Origin: Chondrosia reniformis
Lineage: Eukaryota > Porifera > Demospongiae > Chondrillida > Chondrillidae
Reading direction: 5' to 3'
Assembly: GCA_947172415.1 (NCBI GenBank)
Contig: OX359201.1
Location: 3,038,001 to 3,102,000, forward strand
DNA: 64,000 nt
The notes under the pieces are model-generated. The model worked only from the letters and a program-made list of their open reading frames with translations, was not told where the DNA came from and did no database searches. Shown one piece after another: positions 19,720-31,812 of the stretch (position 1 is the first letter of the stretch; the number at the start of each line of letters is the position of its first letter). The position numbers and the translations under genes are program-made.

Positions 19720-20537
19720 AAAGTGCGGCCAACTACCGACCTATTGCGTGTCTCAACACAATGTACAAGGCTGTCACAGCATACATGGCATCAGAACTAC
19801 TCACTCACAACTACACTAATGATCTTTTGCCTATGGCCCAAAAGGGCCATGAAAAAGGGAGGTGGGGCTGTGTGGACTGTCTACTGCTTGATCAATCAAT
19901 TGGTCTAGATGCCAAAATTATGGGCAAGCCACTTAGTGTGGCATGGATCGATTATGAGATGGCATATGACAGAGTCCCTCACAAGTGGGTGATGAAGGTG
20001 CTAAAAACCATCAAGTGTCCAGGTTGGATCCGGAGGTCTATAGAGCTCTTCTCCAAACACTGGGCTACTGTGCTTGAGTTGTGGACTGCGGGGAAGGTGG
20101 TTAGGAGCACCCCTGTTAAATATAACAGGGGACTCTTCCAAGGAGACTCCTTATCGCTACTCCTCTTCTGTCTGGCCATAGCTCCCATATTCCAAGTTCT
20201 TCACAGAACCAAGGGATATACTCTTTGGCATGATGGGGAAAGGAACACCATGTCACACTTGTTGTACATGGATGACCTTAAAATATATTCTGGAGGGCCT
20301 GATAAATTCAGGGAAGCCATGGAATGTGTGGAGAAAACCTCAAATGCCATTGGCATGAGGTTTGGAGTGAGAAAGGGTGGAACAGCTCACATGCAAAAAG
20401 GGAAAGTTCTGGCTGGCCCAGACAACCCTGAACGCAGTGAAGAACCCATAAGGAGCCTTGAAAAAGGTACTACTTTTAAGTACCTAGGGCTAGAACAACA
20501 GTTTGAGGTAGATGACAGCAAGGTCAAACTTGCTTGA
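19602..20537 (+). pseudogene. RLE LINE reverse transcriptase
   Basis: RT motifs in order: ANYRPIACLNTMYK, then WGCVDCLLLDQSI, VAWIDYEMAYDRVPHKW, YNRGLFQGDSLS and YMDDLKIYSGG (catalytic YMDD at 20264-20275). The MDDLK signature and the AWIDY...AYDRVPH block are typical of R2/NeSL/R4-like LINEs. Coding capacity is real only from about 19690; the earlier codons overlap the previous frame. Confidence 0.85.
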
Positions 20538-20566
20538 TCAACTAATAGAGGAGAAGACTCCACAAA

Positions 20567-20881
20567 GTGTGGGACTCTCACCTCAATGGTAAGAATGCTG
20601 CAGAAGCCTCTAACATGTTGTGTGCCTCTTTATTGAGATACTCTTACCCAGGTTTGAAGTGGACACAAAGTGAGCTTCCAAAACTAGACCGAATGGTGAG
20701 AAAGATCATGAGAAAGTACCAGTGTCATCACTATAACTCTGCCATTGAGAAGGTAAACTTGCCTCGCTCTCAAGGTGGTAGAGGGCTCTGTAGCTTTCCT
20801 TTGGATCACGACAGGGCTGTTGTGAATCTGGCAAGATACCTCCATACTGCCAATCATCCACTCACAGCTGTTGTGGTTTAA
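20567..20881 (+). pseudogene. RLE LINE thumb/connection fragment
   Basis: 104 codons, including LRYSYPGLKWTQSELPKLDR and LPRSQGGRGLCS. This is the conserved segment after the RT domain in this LINE group (IPRSEGGRGL-like). It ends in a stop, and the next 300 bases lack a long frame. Confidence 0.65.
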
Positions 20882-21185
20882 CACCAAAAGTGGCTGGAGT
20901 GCTCAAAGCAGAGGAGGACTGTCTTGAAAGAAGCCAGATTGATACTGGGAAGCCATGGAATAGAACTAGCACCGGAAATGGGGCTAAGGACAGATCCCTC
21001 ACAAAATAGTGTAAGAGAATGGAGGAGAGTGGCACGTGAGCTCCGGGAGGCTTAGACTGAAAGGTTAAAAAGTAACCTAGCCAAAAAGTCTCACCAGGGC
21101 TCATACCACAGACAGGTCACAAATAGGGAGTCTTATGTGTGGCTTTCTGAGGGGAGACTCAGACCTCAAACTGAGGCTCTGATTC

Positions 21186-21854
21186 TTGCATGATGTGCTG
21201 CACACTAGGTGGCACCGAAATAGGATTCTGAGGAATTCTAGCCTCCTAATGTGCAGAGAATGTGGCAAGGCTATGGAAACAGTCAAACACCGACTAAACA
21301 TGTGTGAGCCCAAGGGCTTTTCTCTCTACAAAGAGAGGCATGACCGGGCAATACTGATAGTGTTGTGGAGACTGTTGAAAGAATATGGATTCAAGCAGGA
21401 AGAGCCCTGGTACAAACTAGAAGCCAAACCAGTCTATGAGAATAGGTCTGTCAAAATCTTGTGGGATCCTAGCATCCCTAGAGATGAAAAAAGGACAGAA
21501 AGAAGGCCAGACTTAGTGGTTGAGGATCGGCTATGTAAGTCCATCTACATTATTGAGATGTCAGTTCCTACTGACAGCAATATTAATGGAAGATGGCAAG
21601 AGAAGTTCCAAAAGTACCAGAAGTTAGCGGCTGATATGAGGAAACAATTTAGGGGCTACCGAATTAAGGTAGTCTTGATGATAATTGGTGCTTTGGGGAC
21701 AGTGGACACGCTCTGGGAAGACCTTAGGGGAATTCCAAAGCTGTCAAAAGATGTAGTAGAAGTGATGAGAGTGATGCAGAGAACTGTTTTCTGCTCGGCT
21801 GTAAGGATATTGAGGCAACATCTATCTGTTGAGGGATTGGGGCCTGGACGATAA
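21186..21854 (+). pseudogene. RLE LINE zinc knuckle and restriction-like endonuclease
   Basis: 222 codons. CRECGKAMETVKHRLNMCE gives the C-x2-C...H...C knuckle. RRPDLVV at about 21501 followed by SIYIIEMSVP is the PD...E core of the PD-(D/E)XK endonuclease used by R2-like LINEs to nick a defined target. The domain looks complete. Stop at 21852. Confidence 0.8.
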
Positions 21855-22353
21855 GTAGTCCTGTCCCATTCCTTGCCTGTCGACCTCTGGAAAGTAGTGG
21901 TGGATTTGTGTATGGAGGTACTCCCTCCTATTATGACGGTCAACTTTGGCCCGACGTGCACCTGTCTGCTGCTGCTGGAAGGAGGCAAAGCCGGGGCTTC
22001 TGGCTTAAAACCCAAAGAAAGGAAAACATAACTGACTGAGGGTTGTCCAAGTGAGATACTCCTTGCCCTAGTAAACTAAGGCAAGAAGTAACAAGGTTCT
22101 CCATTAAGGCTTTTGTTTCTAAGTATATATATCTTAGTTTTTTGTACTAATTGTATGTACTATGTGTATATACTATTTGTATGTACTAGTACTAGCTATA
22201 GTTTTAAGTTGTGTGCACTAGTTGTTGCTTCTAGTTATATGTATATATTCTTTCTATGTACCAGTTGTATGTACCAGTTACTAGTTGTATATACAAGATA
22301 TATTTTCTAGTTATATGTACTTGTTGTATGTATTAAGTATATGTACTAGTTAA

Positions 22354-22839
22354 CCCTTTAATGACCGCAGACGATATACATCGTCATAATAATTATATGC
22401 AGCCGATAACGGTTGACGATATACATCGTCATAGATAGGCGGCAGGCTTTCCCGGCGAATTATTAGCATATGCACGGCCAAAGCAAACTCTAACAGGTGT
22501 TAAGTGGTCGTCAGACAGTTGCACTTTACGATTAGTGCACACAGGTGGCAGGAACCTTCCCTCCCTGGCGAAAAAAGTCTTCGAATTAACCGTATACGTA
22601 CCGTGTGAGTGAAGAGAACTGACCAGGCTCTGAATGCGACCGCATAGGGTTAGGGCTAGGTTTAGTGCCTGGTCCGTTCTCTTCACTTGATTCGAAAGGC
22701 TAAACTTGACGAGAATCCACTTCCTCAGTCGTAAAAACAACCTTACCTTACACGTAGCACTTACGTACATCACGTGGCCTTCGAAAAAGTCAGTCATAAG
22801 GTATAGGTCTGACCACGCAATAAGTTGGCGCGGAAAGGG
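22354..22839. mobile_element. piggyBac-type MITE
   Basis: 486 bp flanked by TTAA on both sides (22350-22353 and 22840-22843). It begins CCCTTTAATGACCGC and ends GCGCGGAAAGGG: a 6-bp perfect terminal CCCTTT/AAAGGG with imperfect extension. TTAA target and CCCTTT-type ends define piggyBac. Internal features are GACGATATACATCGTC twice (near 22369 and 22409) and a 21-bp stem AGTGAAGAGAAC.../...GTTCTCTTCACT. No transposase is present. Confidence 0.88.
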
Positions 22840-24799
22840 TTAATGGACTAGTGGTATGTACTAGGTGAATGTACAAGTTGTATGTACTAGTTGTATGTAC
22901 TATAGATGAATGTACTAGATGTGTAGTTTGTACCAATTCTATGTATTATATACTTGCATGTCTTAGTTTTATGTCCTAGTTATATGTATTAGTTGTATGT
23001 ACTATGTATGTGGACTAGTTTAATGTTCCAGTTGTATGAACTATTTGTATATACTAGTTGTATACACTAGTTGTGTGTACAAGTTCTATGTACTCATTAG
23101 TAGTTGTGTCTACTAGTTGTGTGGACTTGTTGTATGTACTAGGTTGTATGTACTAATACTTGTTATACTTACTAGTCGCAGGTAAAAGTTGTCTATACAA
23201 GTTGTATGTACTACTACTAGTTATATTTACGAGCTTTAGTTATTAGTTTTATGTATTATTTGTAATTAATAGTTGTATGTACTAGTTGTATTTGCTAGTT
23301 GTTTATACTAAATATATGTACTAGTAACTATCTGTATTTACTAGTTGTATGTACTAGTTGTATGTACTAGTTGTATGTACTAGTTGTATGTACTAGTTGT
23401 GTGTAGAAGTTGTATATACTAGTTGTTTGTATTAGTAAATATCTGTATATACTAGTTGTATGTACTAGTTGTTTGTAGTTATATGTACTAGTTGTATGTG
23501 CTAGTTGTGAGTAATTGTTGTACGTACAAGCTATATTTACTAGTTGTAGTTACTAGTTGTATGTACTAGTAACTAGTTGTATATACTAGATCTATGTACT
23601 AGTTCTATGTACTAGTTTTATGTACTAATTGTATGTAGAAGTTGTATGTACTAGTTATATGTACTAGTAACTATCTGTATGTACTAGTTGTAAGCACTAG
23701 TTATATGTTCTAGTTGTATGTAGTTATATATACTAGTTGTATGTACTAGTTGTGTGTACTAGTTTTATGTATTAGGTGTATGTCCTAGTAACTATTTGTA
23801 TGTACTAGTTGTATGTACCAGTTCTATGTACTAGTTCTATGTACTACTTTAATGTACTAGTTGTATTTATATAGAAGTGGTATGAACTAGTTGTGTGTAA
23901 TGTTTGTATGTACTAGTTATATTTGTTGGTTTTAGTGACTAGTTTTATGTACTAGTTGTATGTATAAATTGTAGTACTAGTTTTATGTACTATATAGTGG
24001 TATGTACTGGTGTGTGTACTAGTTGTTTGGACTGGTTATATGTACTAGTGTTATGAACTAGTTGTATTTACTAGTTGTATGTATATCTTAGTTTTTTGTA
24101 CTAATTGTATGTACTAATTGTATGTACTATTTGTATGGACTAGTACTAGCTATAGTCTTAAGTTGTGTGTACTATATAGTTGTATTTACTAGTTGTAGGT
24201 GCTAATTGTATACACTAGTTGTATATACTAGTTGCATGCAGTAGTTGTATTTACTAGTTGTGTGTACTAGATTTAAGTACTAGAACTAGTTATGTTTTGC
24301 TAGTTGTAGTTACTTGTTAAATTTTGCTTTTTGTAGGTTCTAGTTGTGTGTACTAGTTGTACGTACTAGTTGTAGTTACTGATTGTATGTACTAGTTGTA
24401 TGTACTTGTTGTGTGTACTAGTTCTATGTACTAGTTCTATGTACTGGTTACTAGTTGAATGTACTAGTTTTATGTTCTCATTCTATGAACAAGTTCTATA
24501 TAACATTTGCAGTTGTAGTTTTATGAACTAGTTGTGTGTACTAGTTGTATGTATATCCTAGTTGTTTGTACTAATTGTATGTACTAATTGTATGTACTAG
24601 TACTAGCTATAGTTTTAAGTTGTGTGTACTAGTTGTATCTACTAGTTGTAGGTGCTAATTGTATACACTAGTTGTATGTATTAGTCTTATGTACTAGTTG
24701 TATGTACTAGTTGTGTGTACCAGTTGCATGCACTAGTTATATGTACTAGTTATATTTAATAGTTGTATGTACTAATTGTATGTACTAGTTTTATGGACT

Positions 24800-24905
24800 A
24801 GTACATACAGCTCTAGTACATACAACTAGTAGATACAACAAGTACATACAACTAATACATCCAACTTGTACATAACTAGTACATACAACTGGTACATATA
24901 ACTAG
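24800..24905 (-). repeat. Reversed stretch of the 13-bp satellite
   Basis: About 100 bp reading AGTACATACAACTAG, the reverse complement of the surrounding units, with normal orientation on both sides. A small inversion or palindromic amplification. Confidence 0.85.
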
Positions 24906-25796
24906 TTGTTGGTACTAATTATATGTACTAATTTTATGTAATAGTTGTATGTACTAGTTGTATGTACTAGTTGCATATAAAGGTTGTATGTACTAGTTCT
25001 AGGGACTACTTCTATGTACTCGTTACTAGTTGTATGTTCTAGTTTTAAGGACTAGTTTTATGTACTAGTTGAATGTGCTAGTTGTATAAAATAGTCTTAT
25101 GTACTAGTTATATGTACTAGTTGTATGTACTAGGTATATATACTAGTTATATATATATAATAGTTGTATACTACTTGTATGTACTAGCTAAAATACTAGT
25201 TGTATGTACTAGTTGTATGTACTAGTTGTAGGAACTGATTGTATGTAATTTACTAGTTGTATGTACCATTACTAGTTATATTTACAAGTTGAAGATCCTA
25301 AATGTACGTGCTAGTTGTATGAACTAGATTTATGGATTAGCTGAATGTACTAGTTGTATGTACTAGTTATATTTATTAGTTGTCTTAACTAGTTATATTT
25401 ATTAGTTGTATTAACTAGTTATATTTACTAGGTGTATTGACTAGCTGTATGTACCAGTACTAGGTTTATTTACCAGTTGTAGGTCCAAGTTGTATGTACA
25501 GGTTTATGTAATAGTTGTATGTGCTGATTGAATGTGCTAGTTGTATTAACTAGCTTTATGCACTTTTTATGTACTAGTTGTATGAACTAGTTGTATGAAC
25601 TAGTTGTAGGTACTACTACTGGATAATATTAAATAGTTGTATGTACTAGTTATATGTACTAGTTGTATGTACAAGGTACATATACTAGTTATGTACTACT
25701 TCTATGTACTAGTTTAAATACTAGTTATATGTGCTGGTTTTATGTGCTATTTGTATGTACTATTTGCATGTACTAGTTATATTTACTAGCTGTATG

Positions 25797-25806
25797 TACC
25801 GGTACT
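25797..25806 (+). repeat. Target site duplication, left
   Basis: TACCGGTACT, repeated at 27015-27024 on the other side of the truncated LINE. The preceding G may also belong to it. Confidence 0.85.
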
Positions 25807-26957
25807 TTGACTACCGGGGTATTAGTCTACTAATTGTTCCAGGGAAGGTGTACGCTACTGTATTTGATAAGAGGATACGAGCCATCACTGAAGAGAGTGT
25901 ACTAGAAGAAAAGGGTGCATTCCGGAGGCAAAGAAGTTGCATTGATCAGTTATTCACAGTGAGACAACTCGAGGAGAAGATAATTGAGAAGAACAAAACA
26001 ATGAACATGGTATGCATAGTCCTAGAAAAAGCCTTTGACACAGTGAATAGGATGTTGCTATGGTTGGTGGTAGAGAGATATGGTGTCAAGAGGAGGCTGA
26101 AGGAAGCAGTGAAGTCTCTGTACCTAAGAAGTGAAGCATGTGTACGGATACAGGGGCAAAATTCAGACTGGTTTGGTGTAGAGAGAGGGTGTGAAACAGG
26201 GGAGCACCTTGTCGCCTTGGCTTTTTAACCTATTTCTGGACAACATAGTGAGGGAGGCGAGGGAGAGTTTCCAGGGTGGTGTGCAGTTGGAAGCAAGTAA
26301 GGTACAATTTCTTATGTTTGTGGATAACCTTGCGGTAGTGACTGAAAAGGAGGAGGACATGAAAAGAAATGTTGAAGTGCTCAATGAAGTAATGACAGAG
26401 TGGAAGATGAAGATAAACTGGGAGAAGACCAAGGTGCTGGTAGTACAGAGGGGAGGTGGCACATGTCACATAGTTGTGGATGGAGTTGAGGTGGAAGGAG
26501 TACAGACAGCAAAATATTTTGGGGCCATGTTTAATGAGGAAGGATCATGCGATCATGAGATTGAGAACAGGATTGGGGCAGCAGCAAGAATGGTGGGGGC
26601 ATTAAGAAGTAAAATTATTGAACGCAAAGAGCTGTGGAGATGAGGTACCTTAGGAGAGTAGAAGGTGTGACCAGAATGGACAGATTAATAAATGAAGATA
26701 TTAGAAGAAGGCTGGAGGTTGAAGCAGTTTTAGAAGTGGCAGATAGGAAGGAGGAGTGGAGGAAAAAGATTGAGGAAATGCCTCAGGAGAGGTTGGTGAG
26801 AAGAGTGTTTGAGGAAGAGGTGTGTGGTAAACGACCAAAGGGCGGCCAAGAAAGAGATGGAGAGATGACACTTAATGATTTTGCCTATATATTATTATGC
26901 AGAACAGTCTATATTCCTATAGAAACTGAAAATTTAAAGTATTTTTACCGTATGTAA
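25807..26957 (+). pseudogene. Reverse transcriptase remnant of the truncated LINE
   Basis: Three frames in sequence. 25807-26228 carries YRGISLLIVPGKVYA, FRRQRSCIDQLF and EKAFDTVNR. 26191-26643 carries KQGSTLSPWLFNLFL, FMFVDNLAVVTE in place of the usual ADD box, and INWEKTKVLV. 26634-26957 carries MRYLRRVEGVTRMDR and DIRRRLEVE. The first change of frame is near 26190-26200. Between the second and third pieces, about 45 codons usual in the family (the LYGSETW region) seem to be missing. The second Asp of the catalytic box is Asn, so this copy is inactive. Confidence 0.8.
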
Positions 26958-27014
26958 CAGCGACCTCCTACTGAGGAGATGAGCTACATGATGATGATGA
27001 TGATGATGATGATG
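25807..27014 (+). mobile_element. 5'-truncated LINE (RTE-like)
   Basis: Flanked by a 10-bp target site duplication and ending in a (GAT)n tail (26987-27013), as many RTE-type LINEs do. It starts within the reverse transcriptase at YRGISLL, so it is strongly 5'-truncated. Clade assignment is tentative. Confidence 0.85.
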
Positions 27015-27024
27015 TACCGGTACT

Positions 27025-30000
27025 AGTTATATTTACTCGTTGAAGATACTAAATGTACGTACTAGTTCTTTGAACTAGTTTTATGGATTACTTGAATGTA
27101 CTAGTTGTGTGTAGTACTTTTATTTTCTACTTGTATGAACTAGTTACATGTACTAGTTGTATGTACTAGTACTAGGTTTATTTACTAGTTGTAGGTACAA
27201 GTGGTATTTAAAGGTTTAATGTAAAAGTTGTATGTACTAATTGTATGTTCTAGCTGTATGTACTAGTTGTATGTACTAGTTATGTTGTGGTTGTTCGTGC
27301 TAGTTGTATTAACTAGTTGTATGCACTATTTATAACTAGTTGTATGAACTAGTTGAATCAAATAGTTGTAGGTACTATTACTGGTAATATTAACTAGTTG
27401 TAGGTACTACTTGTATGTACTAGTTATATGTACTAGTTGTATGTACTATTTACTAGTTGTCTGTATTAGTTGTATGTACTAGTTGTAGATAATAGTTGTA
27501 TGTACTAGTTGTAAGTAATAGTTATATGTCCTAGTTGTATAAAGTAGTTGTATGTACTAGTTATATGAACTCGTATGTATTCATTTCTAGTTTTATGTAC
27601 TAGTTGTATGTACTAGTTTTATGAACTAGTACTAGTTATATTTACTCGTTGTAGATACTAAATGTACGTACTAGCTGTATGAACTAGTTTTATGGACCAG
27701 TTGAATGTACAAGTTATATAGTACTTGTTTGTGTTAGTTGTTTTATCTAGTTGTATGCACTATTTATATACTAGTAGTTGTATGAACTAGTTGTCGGTAC
27801 TATAGCTGGTAATATTAACTAGTTGTAGGCACTTCTTGTATGTACTAGTTGTATGTACTATTTGTATGTACTAGGTTTGTACTAGTAGTTTGTGCTAGTA
27901 GTATGTACTAGTTGTATCAACTAGTCATGTACTAGTTGTATGAACTAGTTGTAAGAGCTAGTCACTAGTGTTAAGTTCTAGTTGTATGTTCTAAATACAT
28001 GTACTAGTTATATGTACTAGTTCTATGTACTAGTTGTGTGTATTAGTTCTATGAACTAATTTTCTGTTCTAGTTGAATGTACTAGTCGTATCGACTAGTT
28101 CTATGTACTCGTTGTGTGAACTAGTTATGTGTGCTAGTTATATGTACTATTTGTATGTACTAGTTGTATTTACTAGTTGTAGCACTAGTTTTAAGTACTA
28201 GTTGTATTTACTAGATGTATGTACTAATTGTAAGTAAGAGTTCTATGTACTAGTTGTATGAAGTAGTTGTATGTACTTGTTGTATGTACTCTTTGTATGT
28301 ACTCGTTACTAGTTGTATGTACTCATTACTAGTTGTATGTACTAGTTGAACGTACTAGTTGTATGTACTAGTCGTATCGACTAGTTCTATGTACTCGTTG
28401 TGTGAACTAGTTGTGTGTACTAGTTATATGTACTATTTGTACCTACTAGTTGTATTTACTAGTTGTAGCACTAGTTTTAAGAACTAGTTGTGTGGACTAG
28501 ATGTATGTACTAATTGTAAGTAAGAGTTCTATGTACTAGTTGTATGAAGTAGTTGTATGTACTTGTTGTATGTACTATTTGTATGTACTCGTTACTAGTT
28601 TTATGTACTAGTTGAACGTACTAGTTGTATATCCTAGTTGTAATCACTAGTAACTAGTTGTATGGTCTAGTTGTATGTACTAGTTGTATTTACTTGTTGT
28701 ATGTACTGGTTATAACTAGTACTTGTGTGTACTAGTTGTATGTACAAATTGTATGTACAAGGTGTATGTACTAGTTTTATTTACTAGTGTTATGTACTAG
28801 TATCAGTTATATTTAATAGTTGTAGGTACAAATTGTATGTAGTAGTTGCATGTAGTAGGTTTATGTACGAATTGTATATACTAGTTGTATGTAATAGTTG
28901 CATGTACTAGTTATGTACTAATTGTATGTACTAGTTGTATGTATATATTACTTGTATGTACTAGCTGTGTACTAGTTGTATATACTAGTTTTATGTGGTA
29001 GTTTTATGTTCACTTTCTATGAACTAGCTGTATGTACTGGTGTCTTGTTGTTCGTACTAGTTGTATTCATGAGTTTTATAATCTCTTTCTATGTACTAGT
29101 TGCATGTACTAGTTTCTAGCTAGTTGTATGCACAGGTTGTGTGTACTAGTTGCAAATAATACTTGTATGTCCTAGTTGTATATACTAGATGTACGTACTA
29201 TTTAAATATACTAGTTATATGTGTTATATGTACTAGTTATATGCAGTACTTGCGTGTACTAGTTGTATGTACTAATATTATATACTAGGTGTATGTACTA
29301 GTTTTATGTACAAGTTGTACGTACTAGTATTAGGTATACTTAATAGTTGTATGTAGTAGTTGCATGTAGTAGTTGTATGTACGAATTGTAAATACTAGTT
29401 GAATGTAATAGTTGCATGTACCAGTTATGTACCAATTGTATGTACTAGTTGTACATATATATTACTTGTATGTACTAGCTGTGTACTAGTTGCATATCCT
29501 AGTTTCTTGCTAGTTGTGTGCACTGGTTGCGTGTGCTAGTTGCAAATATTACTTGTATGTCCTAGTTGTATATACTAGGTGTATGTACTATTTATATACA
29601 CTTGTTATATGTGTATGTAATAGTTATATGTACTAGTTATATGCAGTACTTGTGTGTACTAGTTGTATGTACTAGTTTTATGTACAAGTTGTACGTACTA
29701 GTTTTAGGTATACTTAATAGTTGTATGTAATAGTTGCATGTAGTAGTTGTATGTACGAATTGTATATATTAGTTGTATGTAATAGTTGCATGTACTAGTT
29801 ATGTACCAATTGTATGTACTAGTTGTACGTATATATTACTTGTATGTACTAGCTGTGTACTAGTTGCATATACTAGTTTTATGTGGTAGTTTTATGAACT
29901 AGCTGTATGTACTAGTGTCTTGTTGTTCATACTAGTTGTATGTATGAGTGTTATATACTCTTTCTGTGTATTAGTTGCATGTCCTAGTTTCTAGTTGTAT

Positions 30001-30098
30001 GTACTAGTTGTATGCACTGGTTGTGTGTATTAGTTGTATATATTACTTGTATGTCCTAGTTGTATGTACTAGGTGTATATACTATTAGACAGGCTGTG
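27025..30098 (+). repeat. 13-bp satellite, block 3, with higher-order repeats
   Basis: Same family as block 1. Longer units recur: CGTATCGACTAGTTCTATG at 28087 and 28373 (286 bp apart), and a block containing GCATGTAGTAGTTGTATG in the 28.85, 29.36 and 29.73 kb areas and again near 31.6 kb. Confidence 0.9.
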
Positions 30099-31412
30099 GC
30101 CTAGGTGCACCAGTGGTGAAGAAAACCCTGGGTCAAACAGAATAGGTGATACCACTGGTGCCTCCCAGGTGGATGCACCTGAATGTAATAGCCTTTCTTC
30201 GGTCCCCATGACAAACCAACCAGACCTCTAGACCGAGGACATGGTTAGGGCACTAATTGATTGCTATGAGCGATCTGAACCCAAAGAGGTGGCTATCAGA
30301 AGCGTTTAGAGCGGGAATGGCTGAGCAAATACCCACATTTGCCTCAGACCGGTCGAACCCTTGCCTTCCAAGCCAAAAGGAACTTGGTAGGAGACGGAGT
30401 ACTGCAAGTAACTGGTAGCCGAGATTTAGATTTGGTTAATGATGCACCGCAAGGTGCCTCTAGAAGGAGAAGGATCCAGAGGGCTGATCTGGAAGCTTCA
30501 GAGGGATAATATCCTCATGGAGCTCTACCGAGAAAGTAAGCCCATGGAAAAGGGGTATGCCGAGCGGTTGTACCGGGCTTGGAATGCTAAAATGCCAGAC
30601 CATAAAACCACAAAGGTAGCGCTAACTAGAAGAGTTAGTAGAATCCAAAGAAGTCAAGGTCTCTCGAGACTAAACCTTGTGGAACCTGACTCTCCTGGTT
30701 TAGCCACCCTAACTGAGACTGTGGAGGAAGGTGTGAGAGCCCTGGGACAGGAAGAGGCACACCAAGTTCAGGCCAGGACTGGACAAAATGATGAGCTGTT
30801 TACAGGCCCTGTTGAAACTCCCTCACATTATCATCCCAGTCCCAGGACAAGTGGCAATGATCATCTGATGCAACTTTTAGGCAAAGCAAAAGATGCCTGT
30901 CTCCGAAAGAAATCTGGAGATTTCTCTGATAGAAAACCCTGTGGGGCAGTGCAGTTCAACCATGTTGATACGGCACTGCTTCAGGAGGCCAATGATTGGG
31001 TGGAGAAAGAGTGGCAGGAAGGCCCTAGGTTGGCCTGGCACATGAACTGCCTGGTCTACTCTATTGCTATGGCTGTGAGGGAAAAACAACCAACGAATCG
31101 CAGCCATGCAACTAGAGAAGGAAATCAGACAATCAAAAGAGTAGTAAGAGACAGGGAGGTCACATAAGTGACTTGAAGGCCAAAGGCCTTAGGTTTTGTG
31201 TATGGAGGTACTCCCTCCTATTATGACGGTCAACTTTGGCCCGACGTGCACCTGTCTGCTGCTGCCGGAAGGAGGCAAAGCCGAGGCTTCTGGCTAAAAA
31301 CCCGAAGAAGGGAAAACATAACGGACTGAGGGTTGTCCAAGCCAGACACTCCTTGCCTTAGTTAACTAAGGCAGGAAGTAACAAAGTTCTCCATTAAGGC
31401 TTTTGTTTCTAA
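30099..31412 (+). mobile_element. RLE-type LINE, internally deleted copy
   Basis: Closely matches 17995-19095 and then jumps, at about 31196, to the 3' UTR equivalent of 21905-22121. About 2.8 kb, including the reverse transcriptase and endonuclease, is missing. The join shares TTT on both sides. The 5' end has a few extra bases (ACAGGCTGTG before GCCTAGG) compared with the first copy. The 3' end again stops at GTTTCTAA without poly-A. Surrounded by satellite. Confidence 0.9.
30439..31167 (+). pseudogene. RLE LINE N-terminal fragment (deleted copy)
   Basis: 242 codons covering the second Myb-like block and the linker. Where the first copy has a TAA at 18499, this copy reads through (MPDHKTTKVALTRRV), showing that the stop is private to the other copy. 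No RT domain remains. Confidence 0.75.
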
Positions 31413-31812
31413 AGTATACTAGGTGTATGTACTATTCATATATACTAGTTAGATGTGTATGTACTAGTTATATGTACTATTTATTTGCAGTACTTATATG
31501 TACTAGTTGTATGTACTAATTTTATGCACTAGGAGTATATACTAGTTTTATGTACTAGTTGTATGTACTAGTATTAGGTATACTTAATAGTTGTATGTTG
31601 TAGTTGCATGTAGTAGTTGTATGTACGAATTGTATGTACTGGTTGTATGTATATATTACTTGTATGTACTAGCTGTGTACTAGTTGTATATACTAGTTTT
31701 ATGTGGTAGTTTTATGTTCACTTTCTATGAACTAGCTGTATGTACTAGTTTCTTGTTGTTCGTACTAGTTGTGTTCATGAGTTTTATAATCTCTTTCTAT
31801 GTACTGGTTGCA
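31413..31812 (+). repeat. 13-bp satellite, block 4
   Basis: Same orientation as block 3 and continuous with its higher-order pattern across the LINE insertion. Confidence 0.88.

Larger units (their letters stand above)
17995..22121 (+). mobile_element. RLE-type LINE (R2/NeSL/R4-like group), near full length, broken
   Basis: A 4.1-kb non-LTR retrotransposon inside the satellite. It has an N-terminal region with two Myb-like repeats, a reverse transcriptase with YMDD, and a C-terminal zinc knuckle plus PD-(D/E)XK restriction-like endonuclease. That is the layout of early-branching, often site-specific LINEs. The 5' end shares GCCTAGGTGCACCAG with the copy at 30099. The 3' end (...GGCTTTTGTTTCTAA) has no poly-A and carries a CTTGCC...GGCAAG hairpin near 22062-22085. 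At least four frame changes or stops separate the coding pieces. Both copies in the window sit in the same satellite. Confidence 0.88.
22122..25796 (+). repeat. 13-bp satellite, block 2
   Basis: Same ACTAGTTGTATGT family. The cleanest run is at about 23340-23400. Interrupted by the piggyBac-type element at 22354-22839 and by a short reversed stretch at 24800-24905. Confidence 0.92.
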
